From NCBI GenBank assembly GCA_000827495.1, contig KN817519.1, positions 1,026,445 through 1,045,376 on the forward strand: a DNA stretch of 18,932 nucleotides, in the 5' to 3' direction. Numbering within the stretch: position 1 is the first letter of the stretch; every line of letters starts with the position of its first letter. Of the stretch, positions 1 to 9,580 are shown piece by piece. The translations under genes were made by a program, and so were the position numbers. Below the pieces are notes generated by a model, which was given only the letters and a program-made list of their open reading frames with translations, ran no database searches and was not told the DNA's origin. The DNA comes from Hypholoma sublateritium FD-334 SS-4. Its lineage: Eukaryota > Basidiomycota > Agaricomycetes > Agaricales > Strophariaceae.

Positions 1-301
1 GAAGATATAAAATAGGTGAGAAAAACGAGAGCGCGCAGCGTGCGTCACAGGGTGATGTCAGAGTGGGCGCTTATCTGCATGTGGGCGCGTGTTGTGCTTT
101 AATATATACCATTTTTGAAGCCCATTCAATTTTCTCCTCAAGAGCTACTCATTAACTATATAAGGCACGCTGGCAAGATATCCATATTAATAGGTATACG
201 GAAGCGGAGACGATTCTAAGGCCACAGGTTACTCAGAACAATAGGCACGCGCGCAAGACGGAGACGAGTTGATAGTTTCTCATTGATATATCAATACTTA
301 T
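1..301. other. Gene-free left edge, downstream of gene 1
   Basis: No supported gene. The stretch is AT-rich with a TATTAATA element near 187-194. It lies 3' of the minus-strand gene ending at 302. A GTAAGT donor-like sequence lies on the minus strand just at that gene's stop codon, so a further 3' exon of gene 1 in this stretch cannot be excluded, but no convincing one was found. Confidence 0.4.
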
Positions 302-1111
302 TTACTTACTACCTTTCAAATAGTGTTCTACATCCTTCTCTTCTCGTTCTGTCTGGCGCTTACGGGACGGGGGGAATAATGGAGTATTACGTGCTGAAAG
401 CGCCGATGGGATGGCACTAATTACCTCCCCCCCGCCTATGGAATGAATATAACGCAGTGCAAGGGAGCCCGTAAGTTCCATGATCGTCAGGCCGCGCGTA
501 AGGACCATGACTTGGTCTTGTTGTAAATTCCAGAGAGCCATGAGGGCTTCCGGATTTGATGGAAGCGAAGCTCCTGTGAGCCGTGCCTGGATGCGGTGAA
601 GTAGCTGTCGGCCTCGCTGTTCGTGATACCAGATCTTTCGAAGGAACGTTGAGACCCCGTCCGGTCCATAGCCCTTGTGTCTCTCGAAGGCTGTGTTGAG
701 CGCGTCTGGCCAGTTTTCCATCCCAGTCCAGTACCTGCTCCAGTCTGATACAATGGCCCGCATTTGTATGAAGACATTGTAGTCACTGAAATCATTTTCT
801 AGAGACTCGTTCGGAAGGTTGGGGTCGTCTGCGGTTGGCTCTATCTGCGTGGGCGGGCGCCAATCAAGACTTAAAGGGTCTAGAGACTCGTTCGGAAGGT
901 TTGGATCGTCTGTGGTTGGTACTATCTGTGTGGGCGGGCGCCAATCCAGACCGAAAGTAGATAGAGGCATTGCAGTATCCCGTAGCGGTAGATTGAGGTG
1001 AGAAGAATGTCGGTATGGAATTTGAGTGGCCGAGTTCCAATCAGAACGGAAAGGGTCGTGGGGTGTCGGCGACTCATGGGTTGGGAAGAAAGGATCAGTG
1101 GAGGGAGCCAT
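302..1111 (-). CDS. Unrecognised 269-aa protein with 27-residue tandem repeats
   Basis: I do not recognise a family. The single open frame encodes 269 aa. Residues about 1-105 are rich in Pro, Asp and Asn and carry a tandem repeat beginning LDWRPPTQI, with two nearly identical 27-residue copies and a weaker copy before them (DWNSATQI). Residues about 110-240 look helical and tryptophan-rich, and the C-terminus is basic and charged (SRKRQTEREEKD). There is no signal peptide or clear membrane segment. The chosen ATG at 1111 is the first Met in the frame, but the frame stays open upstream to an in-frame TAA at 1214-1216. A minus-strand AG acceptor-like site lies just inside that TAA, so the true N-terminus may come from an upstream spliced exon. 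It may be a lineage-specific fungal protein; function unknown. Confidence 0.55.
   Translation of the reverse strand: MAPSTDPFFPTHESPTPHDPFRSDWNSATQIPYRHSSHLNLPLRDTAMPLSTFGLDWRPPTQIVPTTDDPNLPNESLDPLSLDWRPPTQIEPTADDPNLPNESLENDFSDYNVFIQMRAIVSDWSRYWTGMENWPDALNTAFERHKGYGPDGVSTFLRKIWYHEQRGRQLLHRIQARLTGASLPSNPEALMALWNLQQDQVMVLTRGLTIMELTGSLALRYIHSIGGGEVISAIPSALSARNTPLFPPSRKRQTEREEKDVEHYLKGSK
800..961. repeat. Two 81-bp in-frame tandem repeat units
   Basis: Units 800-880 and 881-961 both begin TAGAGACTCGTTCGGAAGGT on the plus strand and differ by scattered substitutions without indels. The length of 81 bp equals 27 codons, so duplication kept the minus-strand gene in frame. It encodes the LDWRPPTQI...DDPNLPNESL repeat of the protein. 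Confidence 0.9.
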
Positions 1112-1957
1112 CAGCGATTGCGCGGGGTGAGAAGGACGTCGATCTGTACTAGGCCCTTCTTCGTCTTCTCTCGGAACGGCCGCCGCTTCCTCGGGTTCCT
1201 GCTGTGTATTCCGTTATTGGTTTCTCCCCGATACTTCCAAGAACATTCCCAAGTCCAACGTACATAATATAGCCGAGGTGGTCGCGTGAGTGACTCTGGG
1301 GATGATCCTTCGTCGTTTGTTTGTGTAGTGGCCCCCGTTTCATCTGATGCACTCTGTATTAGACATTGTCAGCCTACCGTACGATCAGGTTCACACCAAA
1401 AACATACAACAGAGGCCTCCGTTTTATTCACTTTGGTCTACATTATAAACGTCAGCATTTCATACATGCAGGTAAAGTTCATGCAACAAAACATGCCTGA
1501 GCGCGTAATTTTTTCTTCTGGTAATATCGCTGATGCTTGTTGAGCCCGTCTGCTCCGACTGGTAGTTTTTGAGCAGCTTTCTTGGGACTGTTTTTCTTTC
1601 TTCCGGACATGGAGCGAATGGCGTAGAACTATGGCAAATCGGATTAGGGAGTACGGGATTCAGAGGACATCAAAAGAAATGGGCGAGAAATGATCAATGG
1701 GCGTGTACGGCGGGCCGCAGTGCAGCCGGACTACATTCACACGCCTGTCACATTTTGAACTTCGCGCGACTCGAAGTGAGCGACTAACGTGCTGTAAGCT
1801 ACACAATCTGCGCGTTGTCTGAACAGGCAATTATACGCATTGAAGCGTGTACATACTCCATCCAGATATCTGGACTAAAATAGATATGTCACTCTTATGT
1901 CAAGATGAACATACAGCGGGACCAAATCAATTGAACATGTCTACGTCGTGTCTGCGT
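1112..1957. other. Intergenic region between genes 1 and 2
   Basis: This lies upstream of gene 1 and downstream of gene 2, both on the minus strand. The first 100 bases may hold an extension of gene 1, since its frame is open to 1213. The remaining open frames here are short, mostly lack ATG starts and match nothing I know. No repeat or RNA gene was found. Confidence 0.4.
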
Positions 1958-2733
1958 CTATAACGGAATTCGCTCGATATCGTATATGCACTCTACAACT
2001 AACCCAGCCTCGAGCGCACAAACGAAGTGATGCATTGCATCCCGCCTTGATGAAAACTTGGTCGACACCGCCCCGGAAACGCCAGATAAGTTGGCTGCTA
2101 GACCAGATCTACATCAAGTGAAGGAACACTTAGTTACATAAATATAAATTGCAGAATTTACTCACGGGCCATTGTAGACGCCAGGAGAACGACCGACAGT
2201 GACGCTATACCAGCGTAGCGAAGATGTTTTATTTTCAGCTAACACAGAGAGCGTCAGTACGACATTGAGAATAGGAAATTCAATATAAACACTCACGAAC
2301 GGCGCCCTGGGGCAACGAGCTCAGGTCAGACATGCTCAGATAGCGCGATGTCTCCGTGAGGTTGACCTTCTCAGCGATTCCGTTGTTCACAGCACTCTGG
2401 AACTCGGATTCCGCCTCTTCCTCCGTGTGACATTTAACGACACTGGCTCCTGGAATACGTAACATATTTGCGGAGATATCATGGCTATAACCTTTCAATA
2501 CACTTTACATCGAGAGAAAATTAAGAGGTGCACATACCTTTTATAAAAGACTCCCGGGTTGCGCCCTACAAGGACAGCGTACCAAAAGTCTTCGTCCGGA
2601 TCGTCGAAATCTGCAAACGGTGTCAGCGGGGGACAATGTATAGAAATGGTAGGTACATACCGTGGCCTCGATGAGCAATTGCCCAGCCGGTGGCTGGGGA
2701 AACAGCGACGGACTGGAGAATGTGGGTGGTCAT
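1958..2733 (-). CDS. Protein with tandem RNase H1 N-terminal-type domains
   Basis: Five exons, complement(join(1958..2108, 2166..2238, 2297..2484, 2538..2610, 2661..2733)), give 185 aa. Introns are 50, 53, 58 and 57 nt. Two copies of a domain resembling the RNase H1 N-terminal or hybrid-binding ('viroplasmin'-type) domain are visible. Copy A (about residues 34-89) starts WYAVLVGRNPGVF; copy B (about 121-176) starts WYSVTVGRSPGVY. Both continue with A-N, G-A and K at matching spacing. In RNase H1 this domain binds RNA-DNA hybrid or double-stranded RNA; here no RNase H catalytic domain follows, so a nucleic-acid-binding role is only inferred. Each copy is split by a phase-2 intron 15 residues after its first Trp, and the exons carrying WY..VGR.PGV are both 73 nt, so one exon-intron-exon unit was duplicated. 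The start is the ATG at 2733, after a pyrimidine-rich leader. No signal peptide is seen. Confidence 0.72.
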
Positions 2734-3751
2734 TGAAACAAAGGGGTTGGAAGGTGTGTGAAATGGAGGAAGTTAACCCTATTGCGCTTACATATACGTG
2801 TTCTGGTAGATGATAAATCAGGCATCTCCTTCTGAAACGGTCTGACGACTCCAATATCTCGTTCTGATTTTTCCGTTCTATTTTGCAGACCGAGGTACCA
2901 AGCAACGAAAATACCGCGTGGTTTATCTTTGCTGCATCGTGATACCGTGATATTTACTTTATCTTCGCACTGCTGCGCAGACCCTGCCTTTCCAATTGTC
3001 GACCGCCCCATGTGTATTTTGGTGCTGATATGTAAGAGAAACCTACATCTCAAGATACTACCGTGTACATTGTACTGAAAGTGAGAGTCTTAAATCTATC
3101 TACATGAACTCCGACTAGTTCCCACTACACCAGTAATCTTGGCCTGATCTTGGCCGCCCAGCTTGCGCCAAGCAATCAGTATATTAATAGTACCGCTTTA
3201 GTGGACACACACGCAAAGGCTATCTATTAATAGCACTGACGCTAAGCAATGAGATCGCCATCCGAACCAGACGATTCAAGTATAGTATGGCCTCTACTCA
3301 ACCTCCGGTCAGGTATCCCTGTACAAAGCATATATATATATATACTATCTTCAAGAATAATTGTGGTATAATAGTACAAAATCCAAGTTGCAACATGCAG
3401 GGCACTGTGCCGCGTGCGGCATTCTCGTGCGTTGTCTCAAAGCCGTTTCGCCATGGCTTTGTTGCGATAACAAAAAAAATGAAATAAATTCTACCGCATG
3501 ATATCATCAGAGATATACGCGGTGGGTCTGTTCAAATGACTCTAGAAAGATCCGAAATCTGAGATACCGGTTCTTTGGATACAGTTTGTAAAAACCAAAT
3601 ATTCCTACCGCGCACACTAAATAGTCTGCCCCACCCACAATCGTTAATTTGGTCTGCAAGAGCCAAAGTCTAGTAGAACGGTACGTCGATTTGGTTAAGC
3701 TGATTGGGACTCTGACGCAATAGATTTCGACTGGTAGTATTATTGTAAAAC
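2734..3751. promoter_or_regulatory. Divergent intergenic region of genes 2 and 3
   Basis: About 1 kb separates the divergent starts at 2733 (minus) and 3752 (plus), so both promoters must lie here. Features seen are a pyrimidine-rich leader before gene 2, an ATTGG (reverse CCAAT) at about 3701 before gene 3, a short TA-run at about 3330-3344, and two TATTAATAG elements at 3182-3190 and 3225-3233 inside AAGCAAT-flanked sequence. No clear TATA box can be assigned to either gene. Open frames here are short and unsupported. Confidence 0.45.
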
Positions 3752-6700
3752 ATGGATCAAGATATCAAAGAGCTTCAGGATGAATTATCCGCCGCCCAAG
3801 AGGAGTGGAAACACGTCAAATATCTTAATAACGGAGGTCAGAATGTACTTATACGATATTTCAGCCAGATACTGACATCATTATAGATCCAAAGAAGCGT
3901 GCCGGTCTCCGTCGCGTAAAGGCTGCAGAGAACGCACTGAATTCGAGTCTCCATGGTGCGAATAAATTCGCAGCCGGCGCGCCCACGCAGGAGCGAGCGG
4001 TGAGGTAAGTTTTTATGTGACCAAGTCTGACGAACAGTATCGATTAAAATAAATAACTACACAGCACGAACCAGCCTCCGAGTGCGGGGGAGTCAAATAC
4101 CATGCTCTCGATCGATATCAAAAAAGAATTGATGGAGGAAAACCAATTCAGCGCCGCAGCAGGTACGGGCGAAGGCTCCAAGCTAGAGAATGCTATGGAC
4201 GTGGACGCAATGTTCCCGACGCCGTGAGTTATTTCATTCATTCGTGCCTTTCGATCTAATAATGCTTATCCAGGGAATCGGACATAAACAATCCAAAATC
4301 TATCCCTGGATATCAACGTTCTGTCTCGGTTGTTAATATAGACCAAGACTCCGTGCTTGAGGAGGGAGTTTCCGCGTGAGTCCCGCTCCTAATAAATCGA
4401 AGGTTTTTGCGTTAATACAAATTATATTTACAGAGCATCAGGCGCGACTCCTCAGCCTCAGGGCACATGCGAATCGAATGCCGGATTATCGATCTACGTC
4501 AAGAAAGAAATGATTGAGGGATTATTTCCCGGCCTGGCAGGAGGGGGTGCCGAAGGCTCCAAACCAGAGAACGCGATGGACGTGGATGCATTGTTCTCCA
4601 CAAAGTGAGTCATATAGATTGTGTGTGCTTTCGATCCAACAACCTTTCCACAGGGAATTGGAGACAGCAAATTCGAGCCCTAGACCTGGACAAGCCATGG
4701 ATGTGGACGCTTCCCTGGAGCAGAGGCCTTTGTGAGCCATTCCTCGTCAAAACTAAAGCAACCCGATCTAACTGAGATACATTTATTAGTGAAGTATCGA
4801 CCCCGAAGACGCTTACTCACGAAGCGTCCACGGGAGCTGATTCTCCGCCGCCTCAAGTCCAGGAGCTTGCTCAAGAAGCGTCCACGGGCGCTGATTCTCC
4901 GCCGCCTCAAGTCCAGGAGCTGGAGTCGAACATCAGTAGGCCGCCTAATGATGCGCGCGTGCAGGGAGCCTTTGTGTGAGTTTTCGATCCAAAATGCAAC
5001 TCGTTTGAACTGTATTGATAATACGACCGTTTCCAGCGCTGCATCACAGATGCAGGATGTCCAGGAGCCGCTCGATTACTCTCAGAATGAGGCCGAGAAC
5101 GTTAATACGACGCCGGATGGCCCGCTTGCGCACAGAGCTTCCGCGGGCGTCGATTCTCCGCCTTCTCAACCTCAGGGACCGGAATTAAGCGCCGATGAAA
5201 TTCCAGATAATGTACTCGTTCATGGAGCTTCTGTGTAAGTTTATGATTAAATTGAGCTCATATGAACTACATTAATCCTATTGTGTCCGTTTGCAGTACA
5301 GCAACTCCGTCGCGGAATGGCCCACGCTCGCCTGACCATGCTCAGAATGCGTCGGCGGACATGGACGTGGCGTCGGATGGCCCACTTGCACATGAAGCTT
5401 CCGCGGGGGTCAATCGACGACTCTCCAAGCCTCAGAGCTTGGATTCGAGCGATAAGAAATTGCCGGACGATGTGCTTGTGCAAGGAGCTGTTGAGTGAAT
5501 ATTATTTTATTTTACTCGTTCGAACTTCACTAATCATGTTATATTCATCCCCAGTGCCACGTTGAGCGCGAAACTGACTCCTTTGCTGCAGCCGACCAAA
5601 TCGTCGGCTCCGTCTCTGAGTGGAGCTTCTACTAGCATGTACAACGGGCCGAATCCTACGCTCGGACCGGGAACGGCTTCTGCGTCTATTCACAGAACAG
5701 CCCCGAGAACGATTAGTCAACCCACCTATAGAATTATTGATCCTGCTTTGTGAGTTGGCTCAAATCGTCGAACGGGTGTCTCATTCACTGACCACATCCC
5801 GGGACAGCATTCCGCAGCAGCCACCGAAGGATACCGTGACCCTCCCTCAACAAACATGGACATTCGAAGGGGAGTACGATCAGAGCTTTATGTTCAACAC
5901 CAGTTCGATCACGGCGAACAACGTGGGATCTGGTATGCCCGATAACTTACTGTACGTTTTAATGTCAACGGTGTCACAAAAAGGGTTAATGGTATTTGTC
6001 TAGGGGAATGATGGCTGGTGGACAGGGCAATGAAATATACGACCACGAGCAACTCTGGACCATACCGGACACGGACGAAGACCTCAAGAAGCAAGACATG
6101 GAGGCTATTGCACCTTACTCCGAGTTGGGTACATCCCAGGCCCCACGGTGAGCTCCATATTATCACCCTCATTTTTGCTAGGTCTTGAACTTGATAACAG
6201 TACAATTTATCGGTCGGATAACGAGGCACTTCAAGCACTCTCCGTAGAGATTGCTTATATGTGAGTGATATTCTCGCCGAGTCGACGCTAAATTTTTCCT
6301 AACATATCTTGTGTAGAATCGCACGAAAGCCGAATGCAATATATGGCTCCCAATATACCTTCAAAATCGGTGACGTCGACTGGGACAGTCCTATCCCTTC
6401 TTATACTCGTATCGCTGGCGACTCGGACTCAGAGCATCGATTACGCTCGGATTTCTACACAGCGAAAGCCGCCTGGATGCACGCCGCTGCATACTCGGAC
6501 TGGATGAAACGACAGCGACAGATATTGGAGGAAATGGGGAAAAAGGGTGTCCCGGATGTCCCTGCGTTTATGGCGACTTGGGCAATGTGCGACACAGATA
6601 CGAAGGCACTATCAACGCGGGCGGAAGAAGCTAAAGTGCGAATGGACGCGGCCCAGAAAGCGATGGACCTCAGTTTCAAAGGCAAAAGCAGAGCGGCATT

Positions 6701-7724
6701 GGAATATGCGATTTCAGAGCTCCAGGGGAAGATCTTATCCGACGATGACATCGTTTCGGATGATCTGCATATCTTACGCGGCAAGTTGATTGCCAAAAAG
6801 AGCGCCCTGCGGGATATCGTCATAGAAGACGAACGTCATGGCATAGCCTCCACCCAGCCCGCCGATAACTCCAAGAAGGATATAGAGAGCAAAAGCCACT
6901 CCGATATTGCGTACAACAGACTGGACGAGGAACAGCAGGAGCATATGGAGGGTATGTGACTCATACATCGTCTACCTCGTAGTTCGCTCACTGGTTGGCT
7001 ATCTGTAGCAAAGGCAAGGAGCGCATTCCGCAAATTTGCGACGCTTGCGGCCTCGAACATGCCCAATCTGGCCAGGCTCAAAGCCGCAGCGGATAGATTC
7101 AGTGCCACATTCCGTTGTACGGCGCGTATGATCTGCGCTTTCCTTCCCGAAGCGGCGACGACTTCCCGCGCTTCAGCCTTGCTCTGTCTCACCACCAACA
7201 CCTTGAATATACTTTGTAGATCTCACCACCTACGTCACAGTGCCTGTGATCACGACTCCGTTACCACATTCAACGGAGTAGCATACGCCAAGAACATGAC
7301 TGCGAAAGGCTGCCGTATCACAAATCCACAAACTCCCGAGCCTCATCATATGCACTGCGGCTGCTTCATCGACGACGCCCTACTTGAATTCTTCTTTTGG
7401 AAGACGATAACAGCACGTTCGACCCATCCACTTCTCAGCGGTGTCATTCATCACATGGACGATGTAGTCACCCCTTTTCTTATCCGCTCATTTTGGGTTT
7501 CTCAGTTCAAGTCCACGACAGGCTTGACATTGGATGACATCTATGGTTTGGGCGCTGACGAGGCCCTTCTCCAGACCGCTCTTACCGCCAGGATGATCCA
7601 GAAACACGTTTACAAGCTCAAGCATCAGCTTCACATCGGTGTATCTCTGACATTTGATACTGAAAAAGACAAGGCCGCCTTCTTTGCGATTATGGGTGAA
7701 GATGTAGATGATGATGAGTATTAA
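3752..7724 (+). CDS. Unrecognised 1062-aa protein, 15 exons, exon-cassette repeats
   Basis: Exons: 3752..3836, 3887..4004, 4065..4223, 4274..4375, 4434..4604, 4654..4731, 4790..4975, 5037..5234, 5297..5494, 5555..5749, 5808..5951, 6004..6147, 6201..6260, 6317..6951, 7009..7724. They join without a stop into 1062 aa. No family is recognised. Residues 1-67 are charged and helical with a basic stretch (KKRAGLRRVK) that could be a nuclear signal. Residues about 68-600 are low-complexity, Ser/Pro/Asp-rich and repetitive: MDVDA recurs in exons 3, 5 and 6, and the ASxGxD and V.GA motifs recur in exons 7-9. Residues about 613-824 (exon 14) look like long helices or coiled coil. Exon 15 (825-1062) is Cys/His-containing and ends in an acidic tail (GEDVDDDEY). 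Introns 2-13 are all phase 2 and exons 3-13 are all multiples of three. No signal peptide is seen. An ATG with a purine at -3 (AAACATGG) supports the start. Confidence 0.7.
4065..5494. repeat. Duplicated exon-intron cassettes in gene 3
   Basis: Exon 3 - intron - exon 4 start (4065-4290) resembles exon 5 - intron - exon 6 start (4434-4670). The coding ends match (GAAGGCTCCAA, ATGGACGTGGA), the introns share GCTTTCGATC-like and CTTATCCAG/TTTCCACAG sequence, and the next exons begin GGAATCGGA and GGAATTGGA. Exons 8 and 9 are both 198 nt and share DGPLAH.ASAGV and V.GA. Because the introns are alike too, the copies arose by genomic duplication rather than by similar selection on protein sequence. 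Confidence 0.75.
4821..4928. repeat. 54-bp in-frame tandem duplication in exon 7 of gene 3
   Basis: Two adjacent 54-bp units (4821-4874, 4875-4928) encode 18-residue repeats beginning EASTGADSPPPQVQEL. Over the first 51 bases they differ at only one position, which is silent, so the duplication is recent or kept uniform by gene conversion. Related but diverged versions of the motif sit in exons 8 and 9. Confidence 0.92.
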
Positions 7725-8106
7725 GCACCATACAATGTTCTTATCAACATTATGTTGTCGTAATTCGAAGCTATTGATCGTTCATAATGCATTGATGCGT
7801 GCAAGATGCGTGACATTGGGTACAGCGCCCTACAGCGCCGGTAGTTATTAATAGTTTGCGGAGTGTTTTAGCCGCCGAGAACTATATTCCGTCATCTAGG
7901 CACTATGGCCATGCCATACTATAGTTATTAATAGCCTTTGCATAGGCGTAGGAAACCATATGTCGTCATTATGATATAGAGGTACCATTTCGTGGTACTG
8001 TCCTTTCTTTATTGTCTCCTCGTTTTAGTCGCCGTAAACCATATGTCATCGCTAATATATTCTGAGTTCGCATATTTGTCTACTGTCAAGGTACTACTAC
8101 AGACGT
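7725..8106. other. Convergent intergenic region of genes 3 and 4
   Basis: Both flanking genes end here (stops at 7722-7724 and 8107-8109), so this must contain both 3' ends. It holds a 10-bp tandem pair TACAGCGCCC/TACAGCGCCG (7821-7840), two AGTTATTAATAG copies (7843-7854, 7923-7934), two AAACCATATGTCRTC copies (7953-7967, 8036-8050) and a perfect hairpin GTACCA-TTTCG-TGGTAC (7982-7998). No canonical AATAAA signal was seen for gene 3. These motifs resemble parts of the palindrome array further right. Confidence 0.6.
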
Positions 8107-9151
8107 CTATGTATTATACTCTTCATATTCACGTGCTTCCCGTCGTAGTCGTCGCTGCTTGGCCTCATATTGTTTACGAGTTATAGGTAGCCACCGATTT
8201 GTGGGTACTAGTATCGGCTCGGGTTCTTCATTGATACTCTCAGAGTCGGGGGAGTCTTCATCTCGAGTAGACTCTTCATCCGAGCTAGAAACGGCATACC
8301 CGTCCTTGATGAACCACTTCCCTCCCAATTCGCGACTGATAATATCGTCCACGTCACGGCAAGAAGCGGTGGCGATACATAGAGAATCGTCTTCGGCCTG
8401 TTGGTAATCCGATTCCGACGGGATCGTGTCCAAACCCCACCCCCACTTTGAGAACACGTTTTCGGTGTCGCATGGGACGTAATCGGAGAGGACTCTGTAT
8501 AGGACCTTCGTGCGGGTGTGGAATAACTTGTATGAGAGCTGCCTCATGCCGATGGTAAGTTCCTTGTGACTCGGACCGCTGTATAGTGGATGATCGCCGA
8601 ACCGCAAAACGAGTAGTGGTCCGATTAATTTGACATTGATTCGGGCATGGCAATCGAACTGATTCCAGAACCCCCACGGATGGTAGAACTCCACCTTGTT
8701 CATGCGCGAGTCCAAAATACTATTCAGCTCCGGTACATCAGCATATCTGAAGTGACCGTTCCAATATAAGATCTCGAGATGAGTTGGTAACGAAGGTCCT
8801 TCCTGATAGTGACCTGACCTTAGGATACCTCTAACAAAACGACACAAAACTCACCTTCGCGCTTGGATAAAACAACACCTCCAGTATTTCCGGGTGCTCC
8901 TGTCTATCCTCGAACACGCTCTGGAGTGCCATGACAGAGTCTTCGTCTTCGGCATAGAGGCCTGCATTGAATTCGATGTCCCAATCGACAAAGGTGATAT
9001 AGCGCCAGCTATCAAAGTTGACACGTTGATACGTAAGCAGCCATTTCTCCTCGAAATTGAACTTGTGCCAGTGCGTGCGCTTGACGTGGTCGGGTAATAC
9101 GTCCCATCTCGCAATGAGAATTTCCTTGAGTGAACGAGCCTCGTAAGACAT
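8107..9151 (-). CDS. Unrecognised 330-aa protein, two exons
   Basis: Exons complement(join(8107..8802, 8855..9151)) are joined by a 52-nt GT-AG intron (phase 0) to give 330 aa. No family is recognised. Residues about 1-235 are rich in Trp, Tyr, Phe and His, suggesting a folded globular domain (for example FVDWDIEFNAGLY, FYHPWGFWNQFDCHARI). Residues about 245-300 are an acidic Ser/Glu/Asp tract (SSSDEESTRDEDSPDSES), and the C-terminus is highly charged and basic (RKQYEAKQRRLRREAREYEE). There is no signal peptide or membrane segment, so an intracellular location is likely. The ATG at 9151 is the first Met in frame. The apparent read-through of the first exon past 8855 ends after a few residues, and the alternative acceptor 24 nt after the donor is too close, which supports the 52-nt intron. 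The function is unknown. Confidence 0.7.
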
Positions 9152-9580
9152 AGAGAAGTTGCGGGATCAACGATAGTTTGTTGCAGAAATTGCCAAGCTA
9201 TTCCGGGTGCAACATATTTGTATTGTGGGAATACATTACCATATATTTATCTACGGTTCAGAAAAACTGAAACTACATTTAGTACAGTAAAACCACGGAC
9301 ACGCAGGACGTCATCAATAAATTTACTCGTTGACGGCGTGAATAACGGAGCCTAGTACTGGTCATACATCACACATAGCTACGCTGAGCGGTCTATAAAA
9401 ATCACGGTGTACCTCAGCACACAGGACAGAATATATTGGGATGCGACAGAAGAGATGGGATGAGCGCCGTAGATGAACGCAGATGCCGCCGGCGCCGAGT
9501 GACGGACGTGCACACACTTCTCACACGGTCGGCGCTAAATGCAGAAGTAAAAAAGTTGTATAATTTCCATATGAGCCTGT
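9152..9580. other. Gene-free region upstream of gene 4
   Basis: This is the promoter side of the minus-strand gene starting at 9151. No coding exon is supported. A plus-strand TATA-like element GGTCTATAAAAA lies at 9390-9401 and resembles the boxes that end each block of the array to the right (compare GGTCTATAAATAG at 11389). Confidence 0.45.

Noticed and set aside
1958..2733. Integrated caulimovirus-like gene, since the domain is also called viroplasmin
   Set aside because: The gene has five ordinary spliced exons and no other viral gene nearby. The domain is shared with cellular RNase H1, so a host gene is the simpler reading.
3287..3507. Short frames on both strands with ATG near the TA-rich run
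   Set aside because: They are under 70 codons, overlap each other on opposite strands and include the simple repeat; no homology or splice support.
6455..6823. 122-codon minus-strand frame and other frames opposite gene 3
   Set aside because: They are antisense shadows of exon 14, which fits the spliced plus-strand gene.
7170..7225. Possible small intron in exon 15 of gene 3 (GTCTCACC...TTTGTAG)
   Set aside because: It would be only about 34-50 nt with a poor donor, and the exon reads open without it.
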